NCBI RefSeq assembly: GCF_001458115.1
Contig: NZ_CZRP01000010.1
Coordinates: 124,001-188,000, forward strand
From: Gracilibacillus massiliensis
Lineage (GTDB): Bacteria; Bacillota; Bacilli; Bacillales; Amphibacillaceae
DNA length: 64,000 nucleotides
Direction: 5' to 3'
The notes below the pieces were generated by a model. The model searched no databases, was not told where the DNA came from, and was given only the letters and a program-made list of their open reading frames with translations. A program made the position numbers and the translations under genes. Shown here in pieces: positions 8,620-17,663 of the stretch. Positions within the stretch are counted from its first letter, which is position 1; each line of letters starts with the position of its first letter.

Positions 8620-8747
8620 CCCCTCATATGCTGGCAAGCTCTAGGGGTTATTTTCCTCTATTTAGTGCTGCCCCTCTTACCGGGGTTCGGTCTATTGTAA
8701 CCGTAGACGTTGGAGCGTCTGCGGTTTTTAATATTATATGGATTTCT
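8609..8747 (-). ncRNA. Predicted antisense RNA antitoxin
   Basis: A sigma-A promoter at 8754-8782 reads leftward; a transcript from about 8747 would run to the bidirectional hairpin and stop in its U run near 8609, giving about 139 nt. It would overlap roughly the last 45 nt of the toxin mRNA, including the toxin stop codon and the segment used for 5'-3' pairing. Internal hairpins AACCGCAGACG/CGTCTACGGTT and CCCC/GGGG are visible. The layout is that of the txpA/RatA and bsrG/SR4 loci of B. subtilis. Confidence 0.65.
8615..8652. terminator. Bidirectional terminator shared by toxin mRNA and antisense RNA
   Basis: Arms AATAACCCCT and AGGGGTTATT, with U runs on both strands and a stronger one on the minus strand. 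The left arm is also part of the segment that can pair with the toxin 5' leader. Confidence 0.8.
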
Positions 8748-8753
8748 ATTAGT

Positions 8754-8782
8754 ATTATACCCTATTCCAACAGTTTTTACAA
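8754..8782 (-). promoter_or_regulatory. Promoter of antisense RNA
   Basis: On the minus strand, TTGTAA (8777-8782), a 17-base spacer and a perfect TATAAT (8754-8759). Confidence 0.65.
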
Positions 8783-8874
8783 TTGCCTTAAACCACCTCT
8801 TTCCAAATACGTTAGTTATGTTTAGGAAAAAAAACAATATTATGGTACATTATTTTTAAAAGGGGATGTGACAA

Positions 8875-10026
8875 ATGGAAGATCAAAATAGATTTTTAAA
8901 ATTTATTGGCGGCAAAAATATCTTTTACATACTTGCTTTTTTCATTTTAATTGGTATTTCTATCTATATTTATACCAAAATATCATTTATCTTTCACCCG
9001 CTTACTGTGATTATATCGACAATTGCACCTCCAGTGATTTTAGCATTTATTGCATACTATCTGCTAAATCCGATTGTTAACCTTCTTGAAAGATTGCATA
9101 TCAAACGAATTTGGGGCGTTATTATCCTGATTCTCGGTATCAGTGGTGCACTTACTGGACTTATTTTGTTAACTGCACCATACATTGAAGCGCAAGTGAA
9201 AGATTTAGTACAATCCTTTCCAGACTATTTAAAACAATTTGGTACCAGTATGACAAAATGGGTTCAAAACTCATTTTTAGCTCCCTATTATGATGATGGA
9301 TATCAGTGGGTAACCGATCGATTAAGTGAGCTTCCACAATTAATAGGAACTTATATTTCTGACGGTTTTGAGGGCATACAAAATGTTGCTAGTACCATTA
9401 CAAGTACTGTAGTATCAATCATTACTTTTCCATTTATCTTATTTTTCTTATTAAAGGATGGTAAAAAGTTTCAGCGTTTTACAATTAAATTATTTCCACC
9501 TAAATTTCGTGAGGATACAAAACAAATTTTCAATAATATCGACACACAAGTTGGTTCCTACATTCAAGGTCAAATTATTGTAGCGACTGTTATTGGGATT
9601 CTGTTATTTATAGGTTACCTGATCATTGGGCTCGATTATGCTTTTACATTGGCAATTGTTGCTGCGGTAACGAGTGTAGTTCCATATTTAGGGCCAACCA
9701 TTGCCATTATTCCGGCGGCCATTATTGCGATTGTCGATTCACCTTTTATGCTACTTAAACTTGCGATCGTATGGATTGCGGTACAATTCTTAGAAGGAAA
9801 TTTCGTTTCACCAAATATAATGGGTAAAACAATGAAAGTTCATCCTCTAACTATTATATTAGTATTACTGATCGCAGGTAATCTGTTCGGTGTTGTCGGG
9901 GTCATTCTAGGTATTCCTGGTTATGCCATCGTTAAAGTTATAGGTTCTTATCTTTTCTATAAATTCCAGAAACGGTATAACAAGTATTATGGAGAAGATC
10001 GTGGACATTATGAAATAGAAAAATAA
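8875..10026 (+). CDS. AI-2E family transporter
   Basis: Membrane protein of 383 residues with about eight helices in the PF01594 arrangement: a pair of N-terminal helices (about 17-60), one at about 75-97, a long soluble stretch (about 100-165), and the conserved C-terminal helices with VVPYLGPTIAIIPA and FVSPNIMGKTMKVHP. Members export autoinducer-2 (TqsA) or act as Na+/H+ antiporters in halophilic bacilli; which applies here cannot be decided. The ATG follows AGGGGATGTG. The gene appears monocistronic, just downstream of the type I toxin locus. Confidence 0.9.
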   Translation: MEDQNRFLKFIGGKNIFYILAFFILIGISIYIYTKISFIFHPLTVIISTIAPPVILAFIAYYLLNPIVNLLERLHIKRIWGVIILILGISGALTGLILLTAPYIEAQVKDLVQSFPDYLKQFGTSMTKWVQNSFLAPYYDDGYQWVTDRLSELPQLIGTYISDGFEGIQNVASTITSTVVSIITFPFILFFLLKDGKKFQRFTIKLFPPKFREDTKQIFNNIDTQVGSYIQGQIIVATVIGILLFIGYLIIGLDYAFTLAIVAAVTSVVPYLGPTIAIIPAAIIAIVDSPFMLLKLAIVWIAVQFLEGNFVSPNIMGKTMKVHPLTIILVLLIAGNLFGVVGVILGIPGYAIVKVIGSYLFYKFQKRYNKYYGEDRGHYEIEK

Positions 10027-10157
10027 CCGTTAACAGATGTTGCTTCTCATAAAAGAGAGTTTCATCTGTGGTTCAGAATGAAAGGGTTACCATTATAACT
10101 GATTTGTTTTATAATAGCATCAAGATCATGAACAACTATACTGAGGAGTGAACATTC

Positions 10158-11426
10158 ATGGAACAAAAAAATTGGGCAGGTAATTACACATACAATGCAA
10201 AAAATTGGTACGAGCCTGAAACGATCGAACAAATAAAAGAAATAGTAAAACAAAGCGAAAAATTAAGAGTAGTTGGCTCACGACATTCTTTCAATGGCAT
10301 AGCCGATTCAAAAGAAACTATTATCTCACTTCAACATCTTAATCGAGTGCTATCGTTAGATCCGGATAACCAAACAGTCACAGTTGAAGGTGGGATTATC
10401 TACAGTGATCTCAGTCAGTATCTTGAAGAACATGGTTTCGCCCTGCAAAACATGGCCTCCTTACCTCACATTTCTGTGGCAGGGGCTTGTGCAACAGCCA
10501 CACATGGCTCCGGGAACCATAACCGAAGTTTATCTGACGCGGTTGTTGCTATGGAAGTTGTCACAGCAAATGGTGAGCTTGTACAATTTTCTCGAACTAA
10601 TACTCAAGAAGAAATGAATGGGGCTGCAGTAGCTCTTGGTGGTTTAGGCGTGGTAACCAAACTTACCCTAAATGTGATTCCATCCTATTATATTAGACAA
10701 GATGTTTATGAGAACTTACCGTTAGAAAACCTTAAAGACAATTTTGAAGAAGTTTTCTCAAGTGCTTATAGTGTCAGTCTATTCAATGATTGGCAAAGTG
10801 AAACATTTAATTATGCATGGTTAAAACGACGTCTTGCTCATCCCCAAGAACCTATTGACCTGAGACCCACTTTTTTTGGTGCTACAAGTGCAACCGAAAG
10901 TCGTCATCCTATACCAGGTATTGGTGCTGAACATTGCACCGAACAATTAGGAGTGTCTGGAGCATGGCTTGATCGCCTGCCTCACTTTAAAATGGAGTTC
11001 ACACCAAGTAATGGAGAAGAATTGCAAAGTGAGTATCTTCTTCCACGTGAGTATGCTTATGAGGCGTTATTAGCAATTAATAAGATAAAAGAGCACATAG
11101 CACCTCTACTCCATATTTCAGAAATACGCACGGTTGCAGAAGATCAACTATGGATGAGTTCTTGTTACCAGCAGGATTCTGTCGGTTTTCATTTTACCTG
11201 GAAAGATAATTGGGAAGAAGTGCAAAAGGTATTACCGAAAATAGAAAAAGCTTTAGAACCTTTTAACGCTAGACCACATTGGGGAAAATTGTTTACCATG
11301 GCACCTGAAAAAGTTCAATCACTTTATCCGAAGTTGCCAGATTTTCAACAATTACTGAAAAAATATGATGCAGACGGTAAATTTAGAAATTCGTTTATGG
11401 ATACTTATATTTTTCGTGATAAATAA
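10158..11426 (+). CDS. FAD-dependent alditol oxidase-like protein
   Basis: Flavoprotein of 422 residues in the vanillyl-alcohol oxidase fold. The N-terminal FAD domain contains VVGSRHSFNG, whose histidine corresponds to the one that holds FAD covalently in alditol oxidase, and GACATATHGSG, which binds the pyrophosphate. The C-terminal part (about 180-420) is the arabinono-lactone oxidase substrate domain with RPHWGK near 373. Length is close to Streptomyces AldO (about 418). It probably oxidises a sugar alcohol such as xylitol or sorbitol with O2, making H2O2; a sugar-lactone substrate is an alternative. GAGGAG precedes the ATG. Confidence 0.82.
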   Translation: MEQKNWAGNYTYNAKNWYEPETIEQIKEIVKQSEKLRVVGSRHSFNGIADSKETIISLQHLNRVLSLDPDNQTVTVEGGIIYSDLSQYLEEHGFALQNMASLPHISVAGACATATHGSGNHNRSLSDAVVAMEVVTANGELVQFSRTNTQEEMNGAAVALGGLGVVTKLTLNVIPSYYIRQDVYENLPLENLKDNFEEVFSSAYSVSLFNDWQSETFNYAWLKRRLAHPQEPIDLRPTFFGATSATESRHPIPGIGAEHCTEQLGVSGAWLDRLPHFKMEFTPSNGEELQSEYLLPREYAYEALLAINKIKEHIAPLLHISEIRTVAEDQLWMSSCYQQDSVGFHFTWKDNWEEVQKVLPKIEKALEPFNARPHWGKLFTMAPEKVQSLYPKLPDFQQLLKKYDADGKFRNSFMDTYIFRDK

Positions 11427-11437
11427 TAGGTTTAAAA

Positions 11438-11467
11438 AAAAGAGCGAGTCTCCTCTCGCTCTTTTTT
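11438..11467. terminator. Terminator between convergent genes
   Basis: AAGAGCGAG/CTCGCTCTT stem followed by T6 on the plus strand and A-rich sequence on the other side. It can serve both the alditol oxidase and the kinase. Confidence 0.85.
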
Positions 11468-11483
11468 GTTTACATACAGACAG

Positions 11484-12116
11484 TTAACTCTTTGTCGCAG
11501 CAGTTTCCGAAAAATTTAGTGTCTGTATTTCTTTTTTTATAAGCGATATGACACGTTCTCGATCTGATGAATTGTTCTCAAAATCCAAACGATCTACATT
11601 AATTTTTAATACTGGTGATGCGTTATATGCTTTGAAATATTCTCTATACTCTTTGTTTAGCCTTTCCCAATAGGCATTTTCTGTATCTATTTCATAACTT
11701 CTGCCTCGTTTTGTAATGCGGCGAATCGCTTCTTCTGTAGATATTTCAAGATAAATCATTAATGCGGGTGGCTGACAATGCTCGATCATATTTTTAAATA
11801 AACTTAAATAAATATCAAACTCTTCTTCTGACATTTCTCCGTTATCTTTAAGCATCTTAGCAAAGATAACATCACCATAAATCGAACGATCCAAAACAGC
11901 CTGGTTCATTCTACTAGCATTTTTTATATGCTTAAAACGTTCGTTCAAAAAGAATACCTGCAAAGGAAAGCTGTAGCGCTCCCTATCATAATAAAATTTA
12001 TCCAAAATCGGATTATTAACTACTGGTTCTTCAAATGGAGTGTATCCTAACTCCTTTACAACAATATCCATTAATGTAGTTTTTCCTACACCTACTACAC
12101 CATCGATCGTGATCAT
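11484..12116 (-). CDS. Deoxynucleoside kinase
   Basis: Salvage kinase of 210 residues that phosphorylates deoxynucleosides. It has a P-loop (GVVGVGKTT) at the very N-terminus, EEPVVNNPILDKFYYD for substrate binding, DRSIYGD (the ERS/DRS motif) and the arginine-rich lid KRGRSYE. B. subtilis has two such enzymes, dGK and dAK/dCK; the sequence alone does not separate them. The ATG at 12116 is chosen because the P-loop then starts at residue 6, as in the family, and GAGGAG is 11 bases upstream; longer reading from 12197 adds an unrelated tail. The EamA gene lies about 100 bp upstream on the same strand. Confidence 0.88.
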   Translation of the reverse strand: MITIDGVVGVGKTTLMDIVVKELGYTPFEEPVVNNPILDKFYYDRERYSFPLQVFFLNERFKHIKNASRMNQAVLDRSIYGDVIFAKMLKDNGEMSEEEFDIYLSLFKNMIEHCQPPALMIYLEISTEEAIRRITKRGRSYEIDTENAYWERLNKEYREYFKAYNASPVLKINVDRLDFENNSSDRERVISLIKKEIQTLNFSETAATKS

Positions 12117-12214
12117 TTTCCATCCAGCTCCTCTTGTTTTTTTCAAACCTTTTAAACAATCATTATAAAAGCCTTTCAATATCATTAGCTCCTTCAACCG
12201 AGATTTCTTCCTTA

Positions 12215-13156
12215 TTAAACAACTTTTTTATCTTTGATAGTGGGAGGAACGGAAGACTTTGGCTCCGAACTTATCCATGCTAAACCTAACACTATAATTA
12301 TTGCACCAATGATTTGAGGTAATAAAATGGCTTCATTAAAAAATAATGCGCCAGCTACTGCGGCTGAAGCAGGGACAAAATATCGATAAAAATTGGATTT
12401 TGTTGCCCCTACTCGCTTCATTGAGACATTCCAGATGACAAATGCTGCGACTGTACATAAAACTACGTTATATCCAATCGCTCCCCACGTTATAAATGAT
12501 AAAGAAGACCATGCAATACCTTCCCATCCCCCAATGGTAAAAGGAAATAAGAATAGCGTACCAAATAATATGTACCAGGTTGTCACTTTTAATGGAGAGT
12601 ATTTATTCATGAGTGGCATACATGCTAAATTAAATAGCGCTCCAATCAAACTGATCGACAATGCCAAAAGGTTCCCTACCATATATTCTGAACTTAAATC
12701 AAAACCATCGCCACCACCGAGAATAATCAATGATACACCAACAATTGCTACTAGACCTCCAACAGCAACTCTTAATGTCATTTTTTCTTTAGTAAATAAA
12801 GGTGCAAAAAGTGCAGCGAAAATCGGCCATGGAGCTACATTTAAAAGAGAAGCATTAGCGAGCGTTGTGAATTTAATCGAATACATCACTAAAATTTCTA
12901 ATAAAGTGACCCCGATTAATCCGATCACTGCTAATTTAATCAAATCCTTTTTCTCTACCTTTAGATTCCCTTCCGTCCATTTAAGAACCAAAAATAAAAT
13001 TGGGAGTGCTAATCCAAAACGCAAAAACACGAAAACCTCAGCAGCAAAAACCTCCATTGCCCACCGAGATACCCCAAAATTCACTCCCCAGATTACCGAT
13101 ACAAAAATAAGTCCTAAATAAAATATTACATTTGATTTCAACGACAAAACATCCAA
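12215..13156 (-). CDS. EamA/DMT family transporter
   Basis: Ten-helix drug/metabolite exporter of 313 residues made of two EamA repeats (about residues 10-145 and 160-300). The first repeat has FVSVIWGVNFGVSRWA and the second ends in GAIIIVLGLAWISS. The family moves amino acids, metabolites or drugs; the substrate is unknown. The start is uncertain: there is no ATG, TTG at 13156 or at 13147 fits the first helix, and no clear ribosome site is seen. A TATAAT box at 13178-13183 would put the transcript start near 13171, consistent with the TTG at 13156. Confidence 0.85.
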   Translation of the reverse strand: MDVLSLKSNVIFYLGLIFVSVIWGVNFGVSRWAMEVFAAEVFVFLRFGLALPILFLVLKWTEGNLKVEKKDLIKLAVIGLIGVTLLEILVMYSIKFTTLANASLLNVAPWPIFAALFAPLFTKEKMTLRVAVGGLVAIVGVSLIILGGGDGFDLSSEYMVGNLLALSISLIGALFNLACMPLMNKYSPLKVTTWYILFGTLFLFPFTIGGWEGIAWSSLSFITWGAIGYNVVLCTVAAFVIWNVSMKRVGATKSNFYRYFVPASAAVAGALFFNEAILLPQIIGAIIIVLGLAWISSEPKSSVPPTIKDKKVV

Positions 13157-13258
13157 TCCATTTTAATATACCTAGTCATTATACACGATTTTTCGACAGG
13201 GTAACAGATACTGTATCCACTTAGTAACATACTATTTTAAATAAGTTTTATGTACGAA

Positions 13259-13562
13259 AAGTTAATGAGTTCGTTCCTCGTCGAGAGTTTATACGATAGT
13301 TACTGCTAGATTGCCAATGAGAATCTTCCTCGTCGGCTTTTCTTGCGATAACCACTGTGATTTTGCCGATGAGAGCCTTCCTCGTCGGCTTTTCTTACGA
13401 TATTCACTGCGGTTTTGCCGATGAGAACCTCCCTCGTCGGCTTTTCTTGCGATATTCACTGCGGTTTTGCCGATGAGAACCTCCCTCGTCGGCTTTTCTT
13501 GCGATATTCACTGCGGTTTTGCCGATGAGAGTCTTCCTCTTCGGTATTTCTTATGATAATCG
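13259..13562. repeat. 52-bp tandem array 1
   Basis: About six head-to-tail units with an exact 52-bp spacing (CCTCGTCGG-like marks at 13276, 13328, 13380, 13432, 13484, 13536). Inner units are nearly identical and outer ones are diverged. Each unit contains GCCGATGAG and CTCGTCGGC, which pair with one G-U wobble around a 7-base loop. It fills the gap between the EamA and dbpA genes. There are no spacers, so it is not a CRISPR array. Confidence 0.9.
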
Positions 13563-13678
13563 CAGTGGAATATCGATGACTTTTTCTTAAAAAACTAAAA
13601 CAACAAACAACAGGTAACTATTCTTTCGTTACCTGCTAACTGTTCATCTAATATAATTAGGATCGGAAAAACATACGT

Positions 13679-15118
13679 CTATTTCTTCGCTTTACTCACT
13701 TTCAATTGCTTACCTTTTACTTTTGTATGTTCCATTGCTTCTAAAACTAGTGATCCTTTACCATTCAGGATATCCACATAGGACCAGTTGTCTTTAATCG
13801 AGATAATACCAATATCATCTGCTGTTACATTGGGGATGTTGGAAATAGTCCCAACAAGATCGATTACCCTTATTTTCTTCTTTTTACCGGCATTAAAATG
13901 TAATTTCATAATATCTTGATTGATTCGTGCACTTTTATTATTCTTTACAATGCGACGTTCTCCCATTTTTTCATCGAAGGATGCTTTAGCATCTCGAACT
14001 TCTTCTTTAGAAGGCGCAAGCTTTTCAAGGAGTTCAAAACCAATATAATTTTCAATTGGTCGTAAATTCTTCTCTTCATAGTGACTTGCAAAAGTGATTG
14101 CTTTTCCTTTATTACCAGCACGACCGGTTCTCCCAGTTCGGTGAACGTATCCTTCTTTTTCCCTCGGCACATCGAAGTTAATAACAAGTGAAACATTATC
14201 TACATCAATGCCTCGTGCCGCTACATCTGTCGCAATAAGATAACGAAACGCACCTGACTTAAAACCATCCATAACAGCAAATCGTTGTTCTTGCTCCAAT
14301 CCACCATGAATTTGTTCACACGGGTAACCTGATTGTTCCAATTCGGTCGAGACTTCGTTTACTTGTTCTTGGGTATTGCAAAAAATGATACAGCTATCGG
14401 GATTTTCGATAACGGTCAAATCTTTAAGTAAGTCCATTTTTGATTCTTTTATGACGCCATACAGACAGTGTTCAATACTTGAAGTTGTAACTTCTGTGGT
14501 AATTTCAATTTTTATTGGATCTTTCATATGCTCCTCACAAAGCTTCTCAATTTGTATTGGTAAGGTAGCGGAATAAACATTTGTTATTCTGTTCGATGGT
14601 AGTTTTTCCATGATCGCTTCTACTTCATCGATAAAGCCCATCTTCAGCATCTCATCTGCTTCATCAATAATCAGGTACTTAATATGATCTAGGTTTAGTG
14701 TCTCTTGTTCGATATGATCTGTTACCCGACCTGGTGTACCCACCACTACGTGTGTTTTTTGTTTTAGTTCTTCTTTTTGAAAAGCAAAAGGTTCTTTTCC
14801 ATAAACAGCTAAAGCTTTAATTCGTTTGAACCTACCTATATTGGTTACATCTTCTCTAACCTGTGCGGCAAGTTCCCTTGTTGGTGTTAGTACCAATGCT
14901 TGCGGTCTATTCTCTTCCCATATAATTTTCTCACAGATAGGGATGGCAAAAGCAGCAGTCTTTCCACTTCCAGTTTGTGACTTTACAATTAGATCCTGAT
15001 TTTTAAGTAATCTGGGAATGACTTCACTTTGAACGTTTGTAGGTTCATTATATTTTAATACATCAAGTGCTTTATTTACTTCGTCACTTAAATGATAACT
15101 TTCAAAATTTCCTTCCAT
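13679..15118 (-). CDS. dbpA: ATP-dependent RNA helicase DbpA/YxiN
   Basis: DEAD-box helicase of 479 residues, the same length as B. subtilis YxiN as recalled. Visible motifs in order: Q-motif region [20 protein letters not shown] (I), PTREL (Ia), TPGR (Ib), DEAD (II), SAT (III), ARGIDVDNV (V) and [10 protein letters not shown] (VI). The C-terminal 75 residues form the RRM-like domain that in this family binds hairpin 92 of 23S rRNA, so the likely role is late 50S subunit assembly. The ATG at 15118 has GAGGT eight bases upstream and is preferred over the GTG one codon earlier. Confidence 0.93.
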   Translation of the reverse strand: MEGNFESYHLSDEVNKALDVLKYNEPTNVQSEVIPRLLKNQDLIVKSQTGSGKTAAFAIPICEKIIWEENRPQALVLTPTRELAAQVREDVTNIGRFKRIKALAVYGKEPFAFQKEELKQKTHVVVGTPGRVTDHIEQETLNLDHIKYLIIDEADEMLKMGFIDEVEAIMEKLPSNRITNVYSATLPIQIEKLCEEHMKDPIKIEITTEVTTSSIEHCLYGVIKESKMDLLKDLTVIENPDSCIIFCNTQEQVNEVSTELEQSGYPCEQIHGGLEQEQRFAVMDGFKSGAFRYLIATDVAARGIDVDNVSLVINFDVPREKEGYVHRTGRTGRAGNKGKAITFASHYEEKNLRPIENYIGFELLEKLAPSKEEVRDAKASFDEKMGERRIVKNNKSARINQDIMKLHFNAGKKKKIRVIDLVGTISNIPNVTADDIGIISIKDNWSYVDILNGKGSLVLEAMEHTKVKGKQLKVSKAKK

Positions 15119-15205
15119 CACTATACCTCATTTATTTAAATTTTACTTATACTATTTACGTAGACTATGAATCATATTCTGCAGTATGGTCCTAGAAAAA
15201 AAGAA

Positions 15206-15230
15206 AAAGGACTCTATATAAGAGCCCTTT
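15206..15230 (-). terminator. Terminator after cold-shock gene
   Basis: Stem AAAGGGCTCT/AGAGTCCTTT (one mismatch) followed on the minus strand by a pyrimidine-rich T tract. Confidence 0.75.
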
Positions 15231-15240
15231 AGAAATTAAA

Positions 15241-15441
15241 TTATGCTTTATTAACATTTGTAGCTTGAGGTCCACGTTGACCTTCTTCTACGTCAAAGCT
15301 AACTGCTTGACCTTCGTCTAACGTTTTAAATCCGTCACCTTGAATAGCTGAGAAATGTACGAATAAATCTTCTCCACCTTCTACTTCGATAAAACCGAAA
15401 CCTTTATCTGCGTTAAACCATTTTACTGTACCTTGTTGCAT
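15241..15441 (-). CDS. Cold-shock protein, CspB/CspD type
   Basis: Single OB-fold RNA chaperone of 66 residues. Both nucleic-acid-binding motifs are present: KGFGFIEV (RNP1) and DLFVHFSAI (RNP2), plus the KWFN start typical of the family. It binds single-stranded RNA and DNA and prevents secondary structure in the cold. The ATG has TAGGAGG upstream. The gap to the BCCT gene is about 180 bp, so a long 5' leader is possible; TTGCTA-17-TATTCT near 15577-15606 is a candidate promoter. Long leaders are usual for cold-inducible csp genes. Its terminator follows at once. Confidence 0.95.
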   Translation of the reverse strand: MQQGTVKWFNADKGFGFIEVEGGEDLFVHFSAIQGDGFKTLDEGQAVSFDVEEGQRGPQATNVNKA

Positions 15442-15622
15442 ATTTGTTTCCTCCTATGTGGATCATGTTTCCACAATTTAATACTATTATTGCTCAATCT
15501 AGATAAAAGGTGAAATGTGTAAAAGTTATTCTTACCTCTCAGACCAATACCGAACAAAAATAATTCTTACTTAGAATAGCATATAATGTTTGGAATAGCA
15601 AGTGTTATTTGGAAGTAGCAAA

Positions 15623-17128
15623 TTATTTATGTCTTTTTGGCTTTTTCTTTTTCTCTACTTCAAGCCTAGCCATTTTGTAAAAGGACACTATCATTAAAAA
15701 CATGATAATAGAAAAAGGTAATGCCGCAATTATTAACATATTCTGTAACCCTTGTGTACCACCAAAATATACAATAATGGCAGCCATTGCAGACATAGCT
15801 AGTCCCCAAGTAATTTTAATTGAACTGGGAGGATTGATCGAGCCGTTAGTACTCAACATTCCTAATACGAAGGTCGCTGAGTCTGCAGACGTAATAAAAA
15901 AGATTGCAATCACTAGAATTGTGATCATAGACATTAACGTTCCAAGCGGATAATGTTGCAAGACTCCAAACGTTGTGGTCTCCAGGGAATACTCAGAAAT
16001 TAGATCTATTCCATGTTGTTCAATATTTAAAGCCGATACTCCGAAGACAGAGAAAAAGACAAAACAGACAAGAGCAGGTACGAAAAGCACACCCATCATA
16101 AATTCTTTGATCGTGCGACCTTTTGAAATTCTTGCGATAAATATACCCACAAATGGCGCCCAGGAAATCCACCAAGCCCAATAAAAAATCGTCCAGTTAT
16201 CAATCCATGTTCGACCTTCATCATTTAATGGTGAAATACGAAAGCTCATATCAAAAAAGTTTGCAATATAACTTCCTAGAGTGGATGTGAACATATTCAA
16301 TATATATAAAGTGGGACCAACCGCAAATAATAGGAGTAATAATGCAAAACCTAAGCCCATATTAATATTACTCAAATATTTAATCCCTCTACCAATCCCT
16401 GACCATGCCGATATAATGAATAAAAGCGTAGCAACAGCGAGGATAAGCAGTTGCATACTAAAGGTATTAGGTGTATCGAATAGATAAGAAAGTCCTCCAT
16501 TAATTTGTGCTGAACCAAAACCGAGTGTTGAAGCAACACCTACAACCGTTGCGAAAATCGCTAAAATATCAATGATTTTACCTGCTATACCTTTCATACT
16601 TTTTTCGCCTAGAATAGGTATCAATGTCGCACTAATTAATCCAGGTCGATCATAACGAAATTTAAAGTATGCTAAAGACAACGCTACAACTCCGTATACA
16701 GCCCAAGCGTGAATCCCCCAATGAAAAAAGGAATATTGAAGGGACTGTTTGATCGCTTCACCAGAGCCAGGCTCAGCTCCTGGTGTACTTTTAAATGCAT
16801 GTGATATTGGTTCTGCTGTCGTCCAAAAAACCAACCCCATTCCCATCCCTGCACTAAATAACATAGCAAACCAGGATGATAAGTTATAATCTGGCGTATC
16901 ATTTTCTTTTCCTAATTTAATATTGCCAAAACGCGAAAAAATAAGATAAATACAAAAAGCTAGAAATAGCATAATCGTAATTAGATAATACCAGCCAAAA
17001 ACTTCGGAAATGTATGTAGTAATAGCTGATGTCGTTTCTTTTAAATGTTCAGGATTAATTACTCCCCATATGACAAGTGCAGCACATATAGAAAGTGAAA
17101 TCCAAAATACAGGTCCATTTCCTCTCAC
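15623..17128 (-). CDS. BCCT family betaine/choline transporter (OpuD-like)
   Basis: Twelve-helix Na+-coupled transporter of 501 residues. The signature FSAGMGMGLVFWTTAEP (about residue 90) and the tryptophan-rich segment TIFYWAWWISWAPFVGIF (about 315), which lines the substrate site, are both intact, so a trimethylammonium compound such as glycine betaine is the likely substrate. A basic tail (KKKKPKRHK) resembles the osmosensing C-termini of BetP and OpuD. It imports compatible solute for osmoprotection, which agrees with a salt-tolerant host. The start is GTG, with GAGGTGG five bases upstream. Monocistronic. Confidence 0.9.
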   Translation of the reverse strand: MRGNGPVFWISLSICAALVIWGVINPEHLKETTSAITTYISEVFGWYYLITIMLFLAFCIYLIFSRFGNIKLGKENDTPDYNLSSWFAMLFSAGMGMGLVFWTTAEPISHAFKSTPGAEPGSGEAIKQSLQYSFFHWGIHAWAVYGVVALSLAYFKFRYDRPGLISATLIPILGEKSMKGIAGKIIDILAIFATVVGVASTLGFGSAQINGGLSYLFDTPNTFSMQLLILAVATLLFIISAWSGIGRGIKYLSNINMGLGFALLLLLFAVGPTLYILNMFTSTLGSYIANFFDMSFRISPLNDEGRTWIDNWTIFYWAWWISWAPFVGIFIARISKGRTIKEFMMGVLFVPALVCFVFFSVFGVSALNIEQHGIDLISEYSLETTTFGVLQHYPLGTLMSMITILVIAIFFITSADSATFVLGMLSTNGSINPPSSIKITWGLAMSAMAAIIVYFGGTQGLQNMLIIAALPFSIIMFLMIVSFYKMARLEVEKKKKPKRHK

Positions 17129-17316
17129 AATTCCACCTCAAATCATTTTTTTCAAACGATTATATTATCACCGATAAGTAATAAAATATCAAACACAATT
17201 CGACATATCCTGAGAAAAATAGCGCTATCTTTTAGCATTTGTTGTTTTACCTGATTCATACATGACTTAAAACTCATTAGAATAATGAATTATGAATAGA
17301 ATTAGGAAAACATTAA

Positions 17317-17339
17317 GCGTTAGGTCATTTACCTAACGC
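17317..17339. terminator. Relic hairpin
   Basis: Perfect inverted repeat GCGTTAGGT/ACCTAACGC with a 5-base loop. It lies just past the degraded dehydrogenase fragment and is followed on the minus strand by TTAATGTTTT, so it may be the old terminator of that gene. Confidence 0.5.
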
Positions 17340-17358
17340 GTGTATGCCTTGAAACTAA

Positions 17359-17510
17359 TCATGATTTCAAAGTAGTTTTTATATTACCATCTTCTTTTTA
17401 TAAAAATGCGATATGCCTCTTCCGTTTCTGTAATAGACATGGTATGTGTAATAATATCAGTAAAATCATTCATTTTTTAGATTTGGAGTAGTGTCATATC
17501 AATCTATTTA
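17359..17510 (-). pseudogene. Remnant of a zinc-type alcohol dehydrogenase (C-terminus)
   Basis: Reading the minus strand from 17473 gives DFTDIITHTMSITETEEAYR, which I recognise as the C-terminal end of MDR alcohol dehydrogenases. One indel later, another frame gives KEDGNIKTTLKS and a stop at 17359. A few upstream residues (about 17474-17510) may also belong but are interrupted by a stop. The rest of the gene is missing. The remaining sequence of this 535-bp gap (17129-17663) holds two hairpins and nothing else I can identify. Confidence 0.6.
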
Positions 17511-17577
17511 AACGGATTAATCCTTATGCGTCTTGTACCCTGACCACAGTACTAATAAACCTGCAATCAAGTACTAT

Positions 17578-17628
17578 ATGCCTTTTTCGCAAATAGAAAA
17601 GGCATAAGTTCGATATCGAACTTATGCC
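17578..17628 (-). terminator. Terminator after rhamnogalacturonan lyase
   Basis: A 28-bp perfect palindrome, GGCATAAGTTCGAT plus its complement (17601-17628), sits about 35 bases past the lyase stop. It overlaps a second stem, TGCCTTTT/AAAAGGCA (17578-17604), so two alternative hairpins can form. Confidence 0.75.
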
Positions 17629-17663
17629 CATTTCTTTTTTAAACTACTTCCTTTATCTTCCGA

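Noticed and set aside
8409-8627. 72-codon minus-strand ORF opposite the small toxin
   Set aside because: It is antisense to the toxin gene and lies mostly beyond the antisense RNA end; no start signal.
12393-13121. 242-codon plus-strand ORF opposite the EamA gene
   Set aside because: It mirrors the hydrophobic EamA coding frame, has no ribosome site, and its product resembles no protein.
13259-13562. CRISPR array
   Set aside because: The units are contiguous and there are no unique spacers; no cas genes are in the window. The same holds for the other four arrays.
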